From Mesorhizobium opportunistum WSM2075 (GTDB taxonomy: Bacteria; Pseudomonadota; Alphaproteobacteria; Rhizobiales; Rhizobiaceae): DNA of 64,000 nt. The position numbers and the translations under genes were made by a program. The stretch is from NCBI RefSeq assembly GCF_000176035.2, contig NC_015675.1:992001-1056000 (forward strand). Direction: 5' to 3'. The number at the start of each line of letters is the position of its first letter. Position 1 is the stretch's first letter. This document shows positions 18,108 through 25,571 of this stretch, in pieces. The notes beneath the pieces are model-generated. The model ran no database searches and was not told the DNA's origin. It was given only the letters and a program-made list of their open reading frames with translations.

Positions 18108-18554
18108 TCATCCCTTGGAGGGCGGACGCTCAAAACCCTTGCCGGTTTCGAGCAGGCTCTTCAGGCTGGCCAGCACCAGCGGCCAGCCCTTGGCGACGTT
18201 GCCGATCAGGCTATGCGAGCCATCCGCCTCATGGGTGACAGCAAGCTTCATCAACTCGCCGTCCTGCTCGATGGTGAAGGTGCAGCGCGTGTAGCCGTCG
18301 GCCTTCACTTCCGGCATCCATTCGTTTCGCCATTTGATGACCAGGCGCTTGGGCGGGTCGATCTCGAGGATCTCGCCGCTGTCGGCGACGCGGCCGTCCG
18401 GGAATATCAGCTTCCAGCTTGAGCCGACTTTCCACTCGCTCTCCTGATAAGAGCAGAGGAAGAACTGCCGGTTGAACTCCGGGTCGGTCAGCGCCTGCCA
18501 AAGCTTCTCAGGCGTGGTGCGGATGTAGGTCACATAAACAAAGCTGTTGCTCAT
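18108..18554 (-). CDS. SRPBCC/AHSA1-family protein
   Basis: 148 aa. N-terminal VYVTYIRTTPEKLWQALTDP, middle GSSWKLIFPDGRVADSGEIL and PPKRLVIKWRNEW, C-terminal GWPLVLASLKSLLETG are textbook AHSA1 (activator of Hsp90-like) features: a helix-grip fold with a hydrophobic cavity. Proteins of this kind next to an ArsR regulator are common in rhizobia; the ligand is not known. Its start codon overlaps the end of the ArsR gene, so it is translated from the same mRNA. Confidence 0.88.
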   Translation of the reverse strand: MSNSFVYVTYIRTTPEKLWQALTDPEFNRQFFLCSYQESEWKVGSSWKLIFPDGRVADSGEILEIDPPKRLVIKWRNEWMPEVKADGYTRCTFTIEQDGELMKLAVTHEADGSHSLIGNVAKGWPLVLASLKSLLETGKGFERPPSKG

Positions 18555-18871
18555 CAGTCTTCCCTTTCGAGGCGTTTCTTCAAGTCGCTGAGGGCGGCCA
18601 GCCGCCCCCTCTCGAATTTGCCGATCCAGCGCTCGGCGATCTCGTTGATCGGAACCGGGTTGAGGTAGTGCTCCTTCTCACGGCCCCGACGGATGGTGGA
18701 GACGAGGTTTGCCTCCTCCAGGATCGCCAGGTGCTTGGTCACTGCCTGGCGCGTCATGGCCATTTCCGCGCACAGCGCATTCAAGGTCTGCCCGTTCCTG
18801 GCATGGAGGCTGTCCAGCAATTGCCGGCGTGTCGGGTCGGCCAGGGCGCGAAAAACGGCATCCATGCTCAT
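18554..18871 (-). CDS. ArsR-family transcriptional regulator
   Basis: 105 aa from ATG 18871 (MSMDAVFRALADPTRR); a TTG 15 bases upstream is in frame but less likely and would lie in the operator. Winged helix: LADPTRRQLLDSLHARNGQT, then LCAEMAMTRQAVTKHLAILE. The metal-binding CxC of classical ArsR is absent, as in the SRPBCC-linked subgroup, whose effector is unknown. It heads the operon and probably represses it through the palindrome at 18881-18900. Confidence 0.92.
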   Translation of the reverse strand: MSMDAVFRALADPTRRQLLDSLHARNGQTLNALCAEMAMTRQAVTKHLAILEEANLVSTIRRGREKEHYLNPVPINEIAERWIGKFERGRLAALSDLKKRLERED

Positions 18872-18880
18872 GGCTCTAAT

Positions 18881-18900
18881 ATGCAACCATTTGGTTGCAT
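18881..18900. promoter_or_regulatory. Putative ArsR operator
   Basis: ATGCAACCATTTGGTTGCAT: nine-base arms, two-base centre, ten bases upstream of the ArsR start. Size and placement fit the binding site of the encoded ArsR dimer and predict autorepression of the operon. Confidence 0.7.
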
Positions 18901-18957
18901 GTCAAGCCGCAAGACCGCGCGCCATCTGACGTCTGGATGCGGTCAGCGGAGAAGAAG

Positions 18958-19383
18958 TCAGCGCTTGCGGGACGACCAGAAGGCGTCGGGCATTCGCTTC
19001 ATGCCGATGCGCTCGTAGAAGCCGACGGCGTCGGGTAACGAGATCAGGCTGATGGCGACGGAGGGGCCGAGCTGCCGTCGTGCCTCATTGAGCAGGCCCT
19101 TGCCGATGCCGAGCCCCTGTGCCGACCGGGAGACGGCGAGCTCCGATATGTAACAGACCCAGGAGAAATCGGTGACGGCCCTGACAACGCCGACCAGCGG
19201 CTTGCCCTCCACGTCGAGACGCGCGGTCAGCACCAGATTGGCACCTGACAGCATGGCTTGCAGTCTGGCGGTGTCATCGATCGGCCGTGTCTCGCCAAGG
19301 CCGGATTCCACCAGCACGCGGCGGAATTCGGCGATGTCGAGCGCGGTCTCGCGTGCGTAGAGGATTTCGGAGTTTTCAACCAT
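18958..19383 (-). CDS. GNAT-family N-acetyltransferase
   Basis: 141 aa. Acetyl-CoA pyrophosphate loop [15 protein letters not shown] (motif A, R/QxxGxG/A) and the motif B end [30 protein letters not shown] places the beta4 strand before it. Substrate unknown; similar short acetyltransferases modify small amines or protein N-termini. Monocistronic on the minus strand, between the ArsR operon and leuD. Confidence 0.85.
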   Translation of the reverse strand: MVENSEILYARETALDIAEFRRVLVESGLGETRPIDDTARLQAMLSGANLVLTARLDVEGKPLVGVVRAVTDFSWVCYISELAVSRSAQGLGIGKGLLNEARRQLGPSVAISLISLPDAVGFYERIGMKRMPDAFWSSRKR

Positions 19384-19472
19384 GGCAGCGAGATTGCATC
19401 AGCCGGCCAGGATTTCGAAGCCATTTTTGAGGTGGTTCAGTTTCAGCGTGCGGCATGATACAGCCATTGCGG

Positions 19473-19541
19473 TGGCCCGTAGCTCAGGGGAAGAGCGCCA
19501 GTTGCATGCTGGAGGCCCCCGGTCGAGACGGGGCGGGTCTG
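19473..19541 (+). tRNA. tRNA-like sequence with Cys (GCA) anticodon, possibly a tRNA pseudogene
   Basis: Can be drawn as a cloverleaf: acceptor TGGCCCG / CGGGTCT (six of seven pairs, one G-T), TA then D stem GCTC/GAGC with loop AGGGGAA, anticodon stem CCAG/CTGG with loop TTGCATG (GCA), and T stem CCCCG/CGGGG with loop GTCGAGA. The T loop lacks the invariant T54, the anticodon stem has only four pairs and no CCA is encoded (GCCG follows). Most likely a degenerate tRNA gene or tRNA-like element upstream of leuD. Confidence 0.38.
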
Positions 19542-19642
19542 CCGCCAGCATCGCGCACGAACAGTTGGCTTTTATTTGGCCACGGCTTTGTGTAAACCGT
19601 GCCTCAGCAAATTCCCCCGCAACGAAAAAACGGGCCAAAGCC

Positions 19643-20248
19643 ATGGAAAAATTCACCAAGCTCACCGGCGTCGCAGCGCCAATGCCGATCGTCAATGTCG
19701 ACACCGACATGATCATCCCGAAGGATTATCTCAAGACGATCAAGCGCACCGGGCTCGGCACCGGCCTGTTCGCAGAGATGCGCTACAAGGACGATGGCTC
19801 GGAAAACCCGGATTTCGTGCTCAACAAGCCGGCCTACCGCAAGGCGCAGATCCTGGTCGCCGGCGACAATTTCGGTTGCGGCTCGTCGCGCGAGCACGCG
19901 CCGTGGGCGCTGCTCGATTTCGGCATCCGTTGCGTGATCTCGACCTCGTTCGCCGACATCTTCTACAACAACTGCTTCAAGAACGGCATCCTGCCGATCA
20001 CCGTCGGCCCCGAGGATCTCGAGAAGCTGATGGACGATGCCTCGCGCGGCTCCAACGCCACGCTGTCGGTCGATCTCGAAGCCAAGGAAATCCGTGGCCC
20101 GGACGGCGGCGTCGTCACCTTCGACCTCGACGATTTCAAGCGGCACTGCCTGCTCAACGGGCTCGACGATATCGGCCTGACAATGGAGAAGGCCGGCGCC
20201 ATCGCCTCGTTCGAGAAGAAGAACGCCGAACAGCGCCCCTGGGCCTGA
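19643..20248 (+). CDS. leuD: 3-isopropylmalate dehydratase small subunit
   Basis: 201 aa. Partner of LeuC in the second step of leucine synthesis (2- to 3-isopropylmalate). Diagnostic blocks: [40 protein letters not shown] (the swivel-domain substrate loop) and [22 protein letters not shown]. Full family length. The ATG at 19643 starts the standard MEKFTKLTG sequence; a much longer upstream open frame is not family sequence. leuC is not in the window, so the subunits are encoded at separate loci, as usual in rhizobia. Confidence 0.97.
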   Translation: MEKFTKLTGVAAPMPIVNVDTDMIIPKDYLKTIKRTGLGTGLFAEMRYKDDGSENPDFVLNKPAYRKAQILVAGDNFGCGSSREHAPWALLDFGIRCVISTSFADIFYNNCFKNGILPITVGPEDLEKLMDDASRGSNATLSVDLEAKEIRGPDGGVVTFDLDDFKRHCLLNGLDDIGLTMEKAGAIASFEKKNAEQRPWA

Positions 20249-20319
20249 GCGGTACCCCTGCTGAAGATATAACCCGGCCGCACAGGCCGGGTTTGCGGCG
20301 ACTGAAGGGAGGGACAGTC

Positions 20320-21249
20320 ATGACACGTTCGCTTCTTGCCGGCGTTTGCGGGTTGGCCTTGTTGCTGATGCCCGCCGCGAGCGCGTTTGCCCAGACTGAG
20401 ACACCGGCCGCGCAACCGGCGCCGTCGGCCGAAAAGCCGGCCACCGACCAGGGGACGGGCGCCGCCGATGCTGCCGACGACGACAGCCAAGCACCGATCT
20501 CGTTCGAGGGCGGCCAGTTGACCATCACGCAGCCGGAGCAGGATGGCGAGAAGGTGCTTGCCTATGACGGCCAGCAGCTGGCCAGCAACTATGACGTCTT
20601 CTTCGACAAGATAGTCGAGGTCGGCGGCGTCAAGGTGGCGCTGTTCGATGTCGGCGACGGCGGCAATCAATGCGGGCCGGCAACGGTAATCGTCTGGAAG
20701 CCCGAAGGCGGTACCATCCAGAGCACGAAGGTCGAGCAGGACGAGTGCGGCGCGCCGCCCTCGGCGGTGTCCGACAACGCCATCTATTTCGTGCCCTATC
20801 TGCTGCCGGGCGATCAGAAGCCGGCTTTGCAATGGTCGCCGACGGACGGGCTGACGATTTCAGGCAATCTGACCTACATGCCCGAACCTGGCACAGACTG
20901 GAAAGACATCGATCCGGAAAAGTACCAGAACATCATCGACGCCTTCCACAACGAGGCCGTCTACAAGCAAGCCGAGACGCTGCTCGGCAAGGACATGCCC
21001 GACATGGCGACCAGCTTGCTGGTCGGCGGCGGCACGGAAAAGACCGCGTCCGGCGCCTTCTACGCCAGCGGCTGCGTGCCGCATGATTGCGGCGGCAATG
21101 ACGGCTTCATGGCCGTCGACCCGGCCCAGCACAAGCTCTACTTCGCCCGCCGCGGCGACAATGGCCAGCCGAACGCTTGGCCTGACGTGAAGACCTGGCC
21201 GGCCGATGTGAAGGCGGCGCTGGACAAAGCGCTGGGCGAGGCGAATTAG
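20320..21249 (+). CDS. Predicted secreted/periplasmic protein of unknown function
   Basis: 309 aa with GAAGGGAGGGA just upstream of ATG 20320. Residues 1-26 form a clear signal peptide (LLAGVCGLALLLMPAASAFA, cut before QTE). A Pro/Ala-rich, then acidic linker (~27-55) precedes a folded domain. Cysteines in GNQCGPATVIVW, QDECGAPP and SGCVPHDCGGNDGF suggest disulfides and fit export. It occurs next to leuD in related genomes to my recollection, but no function is known to me. Follows leuD by 71 bases and could be read through from it. Confidence 0.75.
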   Translation: MTRSLLAGVCGLALLLMPAASAFAQTETPAAQPAPSAEKPATDQGTGAADAADDDSQAPISFEGGQLTITQPEQDGEKVLAYDGQQLASNYDVFFDKIVEVGGVKVALFDVGDGGNQCGPATVIVWKPEGGTIQSTKVEQDECGAPPSAVSDNAIYFVPYLLPGDQKPALQWSPTDGLTISGNLTYMPEPGTDWKDIDPEKYQNIIDAFHNEAVYKQAETLLGKDMPDMATSLLVGGGTEKTASGAFYASGCVPHDCGGNDGFMAVDPAQHKLYFARRGDNGQPNAWPDVKTWPADVKAALDKALGEAN

Positions 21250-21287
21250 GGATGTGGCGGTGAACAAAACCATTTCGCCGCGATCCT

Positions 21288-21450
21288 TCACACCCCCCTC
21301 TGCCCTGCCGGGCATCTCCCCCGCAAGGGGGGAGATCGGCCGTCACCACGACTTTCGCTAATCTTCAACATTGAAAGAATGGCGGTCCGCCAAAGCTGCC
21401 AATCTCCCTCCTTGCGGAGGAGATGGCCGGCAGGCCAGAGGGGGGTGGCT
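21288..21450. repeat. Palindromic repeat, family D copy (309-bp gap)
   Basis: CCCCCCTCTGCCCTGCCGGG and CATCTCCCCCGCAAGGGGGG at the left, CTCCTTGCGGAGGAGATGG and CCGGCAGGCCAGAGGGG at the right, forming long inverted arms about a 60-bp centre. Same family at about 1557-1625, 22448-22606 and 33660-33845. The rest of the gap before the RidA-like gene shows nothing else. Confidence 0.8.
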
Positions 21451-21558
21451 GTCCCGCTGACGTCAACAAGCGTTTGCACCGCTGATCCACCTGCTTTGGC
21501 CCATGGTCACCCCAGCCCTTTCCCTGCAAAATGCCACTAACATCCGCGAGGCCTCACC

Positions 21559-21942
21559 ATGCGCAAACTCATCTCCACCGGCTCGCCGTTCGAAAAAACC
21601 GCAGGCTATTCGCGCGCGGTGGTGCAGGGCGACTGGTGCTTCGTGTCCGGCACGACCGGCTACGACTATGCCACCATGACGATGCCGGACAGCGTCGAGG
21701 CGCAGACGCGTAATTGCCTGGCGACGATCGGCAAGGCGCTGGAGGACGGCGGTTTTGCCATGGCCGATGTGGTGCGGGCGCATTACTACATCACCGACCA
21801 GGCTTTCGTGGACGTGGTGTTCCCGATCCTGGGCGAGACGTTCGGCGACATCCGGCCGGCGGCGACGATGATCGTCTGCCAGCTCAACAAGCCGGAGATG
21901 AAGATCGAGATCGAGGTGACGGCGCTGCGGCGCTCGGCCTAG
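21559..21942 (+). CDS. Rid-family protein (RidA-like, lacking the catalytic arginine)
   Basis: 127 aa, family length. YSRAVVQGDWCFVSGTTGYD, ADVVRAHYYITD and EMKIEIEVTALRR are Rid/YjgF blocks. True RidA imine deaminases need the arginine in P-A-R-S/T; here the aligned segment reads RPAATMIV, so that arginine is replaced by alanine and imine deaminase activity is doubtful. It therefore belongs to one of the Rid subfamilies of unknown function. The TAG stop shares bases with the following RIME-like element. Confidence 0.85.
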   Translation: MRKLISTGSPFEKTAGYSRAVVQGDWCFVSGTTGYDYATMTMPDSVEAQTRNCLATIGKALEDGGFAMADVVRAHYYITDQAFVDVVFPILGETFGDIRPAATMIVCQLNKPEMKIEIEVTALRRSA

Positions 21943-22039
21943 AGCAGTTCACCGTTTCACGAAACGGCGAACCGCTCTATCTCTTTGTTTTGACGCAATT
22001 CCGGACGGAAAACCGTTCACACTTTTCCTGGAATTGCTC
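21942..22039. repeat. RIME-like element, full length
   Basis: Two joined hairpins: GAGCAGTTCACCGTTTCACG / AAACGGCGAACCGCTC, a linker TATCTCTTTGTTTTGACG, then CAATTCCGGACGGAAAACCG with TTTTCCTGGAATTGCTC. Related copies: 29734-29837 (chimeric), 34903-34995, 47421-47521, 59916-59997. Confidence 0.8.
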
Positions 22040-22060
22040 CAGGTAGTTGAGGCCAAGGCC

Positions 22061-22411
22061 ATGAAGGTCCGGCGCATCGTCGCCAATATTGCCACGCAAG
22101 ACATCGCGGCTGCGAAGTGCTTCTATCAGGACGTGCTCGGCCTCGACGTCCTGATGGACCTTGGCTGGATCGCCACCTACGGTTCCGAGGCGGAGATGCA
22201 GGTGCAGGTCTCCTTCATGGCCCAAGGCGGCTCCGGCACGCCGGTGCCGGATCTCTCGATCGAGGTCGACGATGTCGAGGCGGCGCTCGAAGGCATGAAG
22301 ACGGCAGGCTTTGCCATCGAATACGGGCCGGCCGACGAGCCCTGGGACGTGCGCCGCTTCTATGTGCGCGATCCCTTCGGCCGGCTGGTGAATATTCTCT
22401 CGCATCGGTGA
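22061..22411 (+). CDS. VOC/glyoxalase-fold protein
   Basis: 116 aa from ATG 22061. One pair of beta-alpha-beta-beta-beta units: RRIVANIATQDIAAAKCFYQ then DVLGLDVL, and DLSIEVDDVEAALEGMKTAG then VRRFYVRDPFGRLVNILSHR. This is the vicinal-oxygen-chelate fold of glyoxalases, dioxygenases and bleomycin-type resistance proteins. The metal ligands are not complete enough to choose a reaction. An upstream in-frame TTG lies inside the RIME-like element and is rejected as the start. Confidence 0.85.
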   Translation: MKVRRIVANIATQDIAAAKCFYQDVLGLDVLMDLGWIATYGSEAEMQVQVSFMAQGGSGTPVPDLSIEVDDVEAALEGMKTAGFAIEYGPADEPWDVRRFYVRDPFGRLVNILSHR

Positions 22412-22447
22412 AGGCCAGGCGCTGCAATTTGCGAGATGGCGGCGGGA

Positions 22448-22606
22448 CAGCGCCCCCCTTTGTCCTGCCGGACATCTCCCCCTCAAGGGGGGAGATTGGC
22501 AGCCTCGCCGTCTCGCCTCGCTTTCGGCATAGGAGATTGGCGAAGGCCGAGGTGACATCCAATCTCCCCCCTTGAGGGGGAGATGCCCGGCAGGGCAGAG
22601 GGGGGC
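22448..22606. repeat. Palindromic repeat, family D copy (306-bp gap)
   Basis: GCCCCCCTTTGTCCTGCCGG and ACATCTCCCCCTCAAGGGGG at the left with CCCCCCTTGAGGGGGAGATG and CCCGGCAGGGCAGAGGGGGG at the right. Centre of about 70 bp. It ends exactly where the possible leader ORF before leuB begins. Confidence 0.8.
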
Positions 22607-22681
22607 GTGAAGGATCGCAAACTAACGAGGTTGTCCTTGATCGCTGCGTTCCTGCTTGCGCCCAGCCCGCTTGGCGTTTAG
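22607..22681 (+). CDS. Possible leucine-rich leader ORF upstream of leuB
   Basis: GTG-initiated 24-codon ORF with six leucines, read as VKDRKLTRLSLIAAFLLAPS then PLGV. Leucine codons include CTA and TTG, which should be scarce in such GC-rich DNA. A hairpin with arms GGCGTTT and AAAGCGCC overlaps the stop, but only a weak T stretch (ATCTTTCT) follows. It sits 36 bases before leuB, so attenuation is conceivable, but chance coding is at least as likely. Confidence 0.25.
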   Translation: MKDRKLTRLSLIAAFLLAPSPLGV

Positions 22682-22717
22682 CAAAGCGCCGGTTCAAATC
22701 TTTCTGGGACGGTTTTC

Positions 22718-23821
22718 ATGGCAACGAAGCATCTTTTCCTGCTCCCCGGCGACGGCATCGGCCCCGAGGCCATGGCCGAGGTCAAGAAACTGATCGCTGC
22801 CATGAATGAAAAGCTCGGCAGCGACTTCGCCACCGACGAAGGCCTGGTCGGCGGTTGCGCCTATGATGCGCATGGTGCCGCGATTTCGGATGCCGATATG
22901 GCAAAGGCCATGGCGGCGGATGCGGTGCTGTTCGGCGCCGTTGGCGGGCCGAAATGGGATGCCGTGCCCTACGAGGTGCGCCCCGAAGCCGGCCTGCTGC
23001 GGCTGCGCAAGGACATGGAGCTGTTCGCCAACCTGCGCCCGGCCATCTGCTATCCGGCGCTGGCGGCATCCTCCTCGCTCAAGCAGGAAGTGGTCGAAGG
23101 CCTCGACATCCTGATCGTGCGTGAATTGACCGGCGGCGTCTATTTCGGCGAGCCCAAGCAGATCATCGACCTCGGCAACGGCCAGAAGCGCGGCATCGAC
23201 ACCCAGGTCTACGATACGTTCGAGATCGAACGCATTTCGGGCGTCGCCTTCGAGCTGGCGCGCACGCGCAAGAACCACGTCACCTCGATGGAAAAGCGCA
23301 ACGTCATGAAGTCGGGCGTGCTGTGGAACGAGGTTGTCACCCAGACCCATAAGGCGCGCTATTCCGACGTCAAGCTCGACCACATGCTGGCCGATGCCGG
23401 CGGCATGCAGCTGGTGCGCTGGCCCAAGCAGTTCGACGTCATCGTCACCGACAATCTGTTCGGCGACATGCTGTCCGACATCGCCGCCATGCTGACCGGC
23501 TCGATCGGCATGCTGCCGTCGGCCTCACTCGGCGCGCCCGACGCCAAGACCAAGAAGCGCAAGGCGCTCTACGAGCCGGTGCATGGCTCGGCTCCGGACA
23601 TTGCCGGCAAGGGCATCGCCAACCCGATCGCCATGATCGCTTCCTTCGCCATGTGCCTGCGCTATTCTTTCGGCATGGTCGATGAAGCCGACAGGCTGGA
23701 AGGCGCGATCGCCGCCGTGCTCGACCAGGGTCTGCGCACCAAGGATATCTTCTCGCCGGGCATGACCGAGGTCGGGACCGTCGAGATGGGCGACGCGATC
23801 ATCGCCAAGTTCCTGGCTTAA
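22718..23821 (+). CDS. leuB: 3-isopropylmalate dehydrogenase
   Basis: 367 aa, full length. Catalyses NAD-dependent oxidative decarboxylation of 3-isopropylmalate, third step of leucine synthesis. [14 protein letters not shown] at the N-terminus, AVGGPKWD, the substrate-binding [18 protein letters not shown], and the metal/catalytic motif [20 protein letters not shown], followed by [19 protein letters not shown]. All catalytic residues visible. Lies 2.5 kb after leuD on the same strand, separated by non-leucine genes and repeats, so likely its own transcription unit. Confidence 0.97.
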   Translation: MATKHLFLLPGDGIGPEAMAEVKKLIAAMNEKLGSDFATDEGLVGGCAYDAHGAAISDADMAKAMAADAVLFGAVGGPKWDAVPYEVRPEAGLLRLRKDMELFANLRPAICYPALAASSSLKQEVVEGLDILIVRELTGGVYFGEPKQIIDLGNGQKRGIDTQVYDTFEIERISGVAFELARTRKNHVTSMEKRNVMKSGVLWNEVVTQTHKARYSDVKLDHMLADAGGMQLVRWPKQFDVIVTDNLFGDMLSDIAAMLTGSIGMLPSASLGAPDAKTKKRKALYEPVHGSAPDIAGKGIANPIAMIASFAMCLRYSFGMVDEADRLEGAIAAVLDQGLRTKDIFSPGMTEVGTVEMGDAIIAKFLA

Positions 23822-23837
23822 GCCGCAGGGCCCTGCC

Positions 23838-24293
23838 TCAACGAATATCGCCGGCCAGCTGCCGCAGCATAGTAACGAGCTGAGCTTCGTCCACCGGCTC
23901 GAAAAAGGCCACGTCGGCGGCCTCGACAGCGATGATGGCGCGCTGGGCAGCGGCGGCTCCGGCTGGGGTGATGCGGATCACCTTGGCGCGGGAATCCCTG
24001 GGGTCGGCCTCCCGCACGATCAATTCCTTTGCCTCGAGCCGGGCGACGACATCCGAGGTCATCTTCACCTCTGTGCCGGCCTGGGCGGCGAGCTGCACCT
24101 GGTTGGGCGGCTCGCCATCGCGACCGAGCCACATGGCCGAAGCCAGCAGCACGAACTGGACATGCGTCAGGTCGAGTGGCGCCAGCGCCGCCGTCATGAC
24201 GCGCTGCCAGCGCATGGTGGTTCGCCAAAGCAGCAATCCCGGGCTCTCCGATGGTCCGCTGAAGCGTGTGTTCAAATCCTGCCCATCAGCCAC
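23838..24293 (-). CDS. MarR-family transcriptional regulator
   Basis: 151 aa from GTG 24293, which overlaps the end of the upstream SRPBCC gene by eight bases. MarR winged helix: LTHVQFVLLASAMWL, QVQLAAQAGTEVKMTSDVVA, RLEAKELIVREADPRDSRAK (the wing with D-x-R-x-K) and VIRITPAGAAAAQ. It should bind DNA as a dimer and respond to a small molecule. Co-transcribed with the SRPBCC gene; the palindrome pair at 24733-24759 is its likely operator. Confidence 0.9.
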   Translation of the reverse strand: MADGQDLNTRFSGPSESPGLLLWRTTMRWQRVMTAALAPLDLTHVQFVLLASAMWLGRDGEPPNQVQLAAQAGTEVKMTSDVVARLEAKELIVREADPRDSRAKVIRITPAGAAAAQRAIIAVEAADVAFFEPVDEAQLVTMLRQLAGDIR

Positions 24294-24714
24294 GGCTTGC
24301 CAGCTCCTCTGCCTGCTCGAAAAGCCTGGTCATCGAGGTGTCGAAATCGCCGCTGATCTGCGGCCCAAGCTCGGGTCCAACCTCGGCGGCCGAGGGGCCG
24401 GAAATCTCAAGCCGGTGGGTGACTTGCGTGCCGCCCTCGACCGGGACCAACGTATGCCGGAACAGCAGTTTCGTGTCACCGAACGACGTCTCGTCGGCAT
24501 AGGTGACGTTGTCGACGAGATCGACGATGGTCGATTCGAACGTGTCCTGCCCCACCGGCGTCACGGAGACGCGGGTACCCTTGGCGAACGGCCCGTGCAG
24601 CACGAAGGTGTCGGACCCTTCATAGGCGAGACGGCCCTCGTGCAACGCCTTCAGTGCGTTCCAGATGGCTTGCGCCGGGAGAGGGGAAATGGCGGTGTAT
24701 TCATTGGTCCACAT
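24286..24714 (-). CDS. SRPBCC-family protein
   Basis: 142 aa from ATG 24714 (MWTNEYTAISPLPAQ), chosen over an upstream GTG because GGAGGC precedes it by six bases. START/SRPBCC fold: PAQAIWNALKALHEG, DTFESTIVDL, TKLLFRHTLVPVEGGTQVTH, then SMTRLFEQAEELA. Ligand unknown. First gene of a two-gene operon with a MarR regulator, an arrangement like the ArsR-SRPBCC operon at 17.5-18.9 kb but with a different repressor class. Confidence 0.85.
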   Translation of the reverse strand: MWTNEYTAISPLPAQAIWNALKALHEGRLAYEGSDTFVLHGPFAKGTRVSVTPVGQDTFESTIVDLVDNVTYADETSFGDTKLLFRHTLVPVEGGTQVTHRLEISGPSAAEVGPELGPQISGDFDTSMTRLFEQAEELASRG

Positions 24715-24732
24715 TGTCTTGCCTCCATTCAA

Positions 24733-24759
24733 TCTGTGCACAGACTATCTGTGCGCGGA
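24733..24759. promoter_or_regulatory. Putative MarR operator, two tandem 12-mers
   Basis: TCTGTGCACAGA (perfect palindrome), CTA, then TCTGTGCGCGGA (degenerate second copy), directly upstream of the SRPBCC ATG. The 15-bp register places the copies about one and a half helical turns apart. Fits a MarR-type operator overlapping the promoter; assignment is inference. Confidence 0.55.
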
Positions 24760-24838
24760 TTAAATTGCAAGAAGAATCTTCAGCGCGACGACTTTGTTAT
24801 TCGAGCGGGAAAGTTTCTTTTTTATCGGGACTGGTCTT

Positions 24839-25501
24839 CTAGACCCTGACGCCTGCCGGCACCGGCCCCCAAGGGTTTTCGCCCACCTGAGACGGTATAA
24901 GTCCGAAGACCAGAAAAGCCGCTTCGCCGATGACTGGGATGAAGCAGATCAAGACAAGCCAGCCACTCAGGCCGATGTCGTGAAGACGCCGGACGACAAG
25001 CGCGATCCACGACAGGCCGAATGCCAATGTGAAGATAAGAGCGGGTATAAACCCTATCGAGCTCCGGCCCGCGTTGATGCCAAAGCCATTAATGGCCAGA
25101 TTCACCAGTATCCCGAAGCCAACAAGTGCTAACTGCACCAGGATAAAGCACAGCCAAAAGGCCCAGAATTCCTTGCGGCGTGCGCGTCCGTTGAAATTAA
25201 GATAATTCACGCTCACCGTCTGCCTGAAATAGGCCCACAGTCCTGTAGAGCCGGCAGGCCGCTTTTCGGCAAACCGGCTAGGCTCAGGTGGTTGACCGGT
25301 GCCTGACGAGGGCGTGGTTGAGGCAACGGCGACTATATTGTGGGCCGTCCCGTCATCCGGCTGGAACTCGACGAGAGTGCCTCTCACGAGGGCCACACCG
25401 TGGTTCAGATCATTACGGGCAAACATATAGCGCTTACCGTCGACCCCATTGATGTAACCGAAATCCTGGTCCTGGTCGTAGTGATAGACCGCGCCACGCA
25501 T
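24839..25501 (-). CDS. Cold-shock-like domain fused to DUF805 membrane domain (paralog 1)
   Basis: 220 aa from MRGAVYHYDQDQDFGYI. Residues 1-58 are a cold-shock-like OB fold (QDFGYINGVDGKRYMFARND). After a Pro-rich linker, DUF805 begins with YLNFNGRARRKEFWAFWLCF, has three to four membrane helices, VVRRLHDIGLSGW between helices and ends VGENPWGPVP. DUF805 is typically a cytoplasmic-membrane protein (YhaH-like) of unknown function; the fused nucleic-acid-binding-like domain suggests tethering RNA or DNA at the membrane. Forms a tandem pair with the next gene. Confidence 0.85.
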   Translation of the reverse strand: MRGAVYHYDQDQDFGYINGVDGKRYMFARNDLNHGVALVRGTLVEFQPDDGTAHNIVAVASTTPSSGTGQPPEPSRFAEKRPAGSTGLWAYFRQTVSVNYLNFNGRARRKEFWAFWLCFILVQLALVGFGILVNLAINGFGINAGRSSIGFIPALIFTLAFGLSWIALVVRRLHDIGLSGWLVLICFIPVIGEAAFLVFGLIPSQVGENPWGPVPAGVRV

Positions 25502-25571
25502 ACCTTGCCCCCGCCATGCTGCGATGCGCATACTACCCAAGGTTGTTCATGATTGCAATATGCACGTCAAG

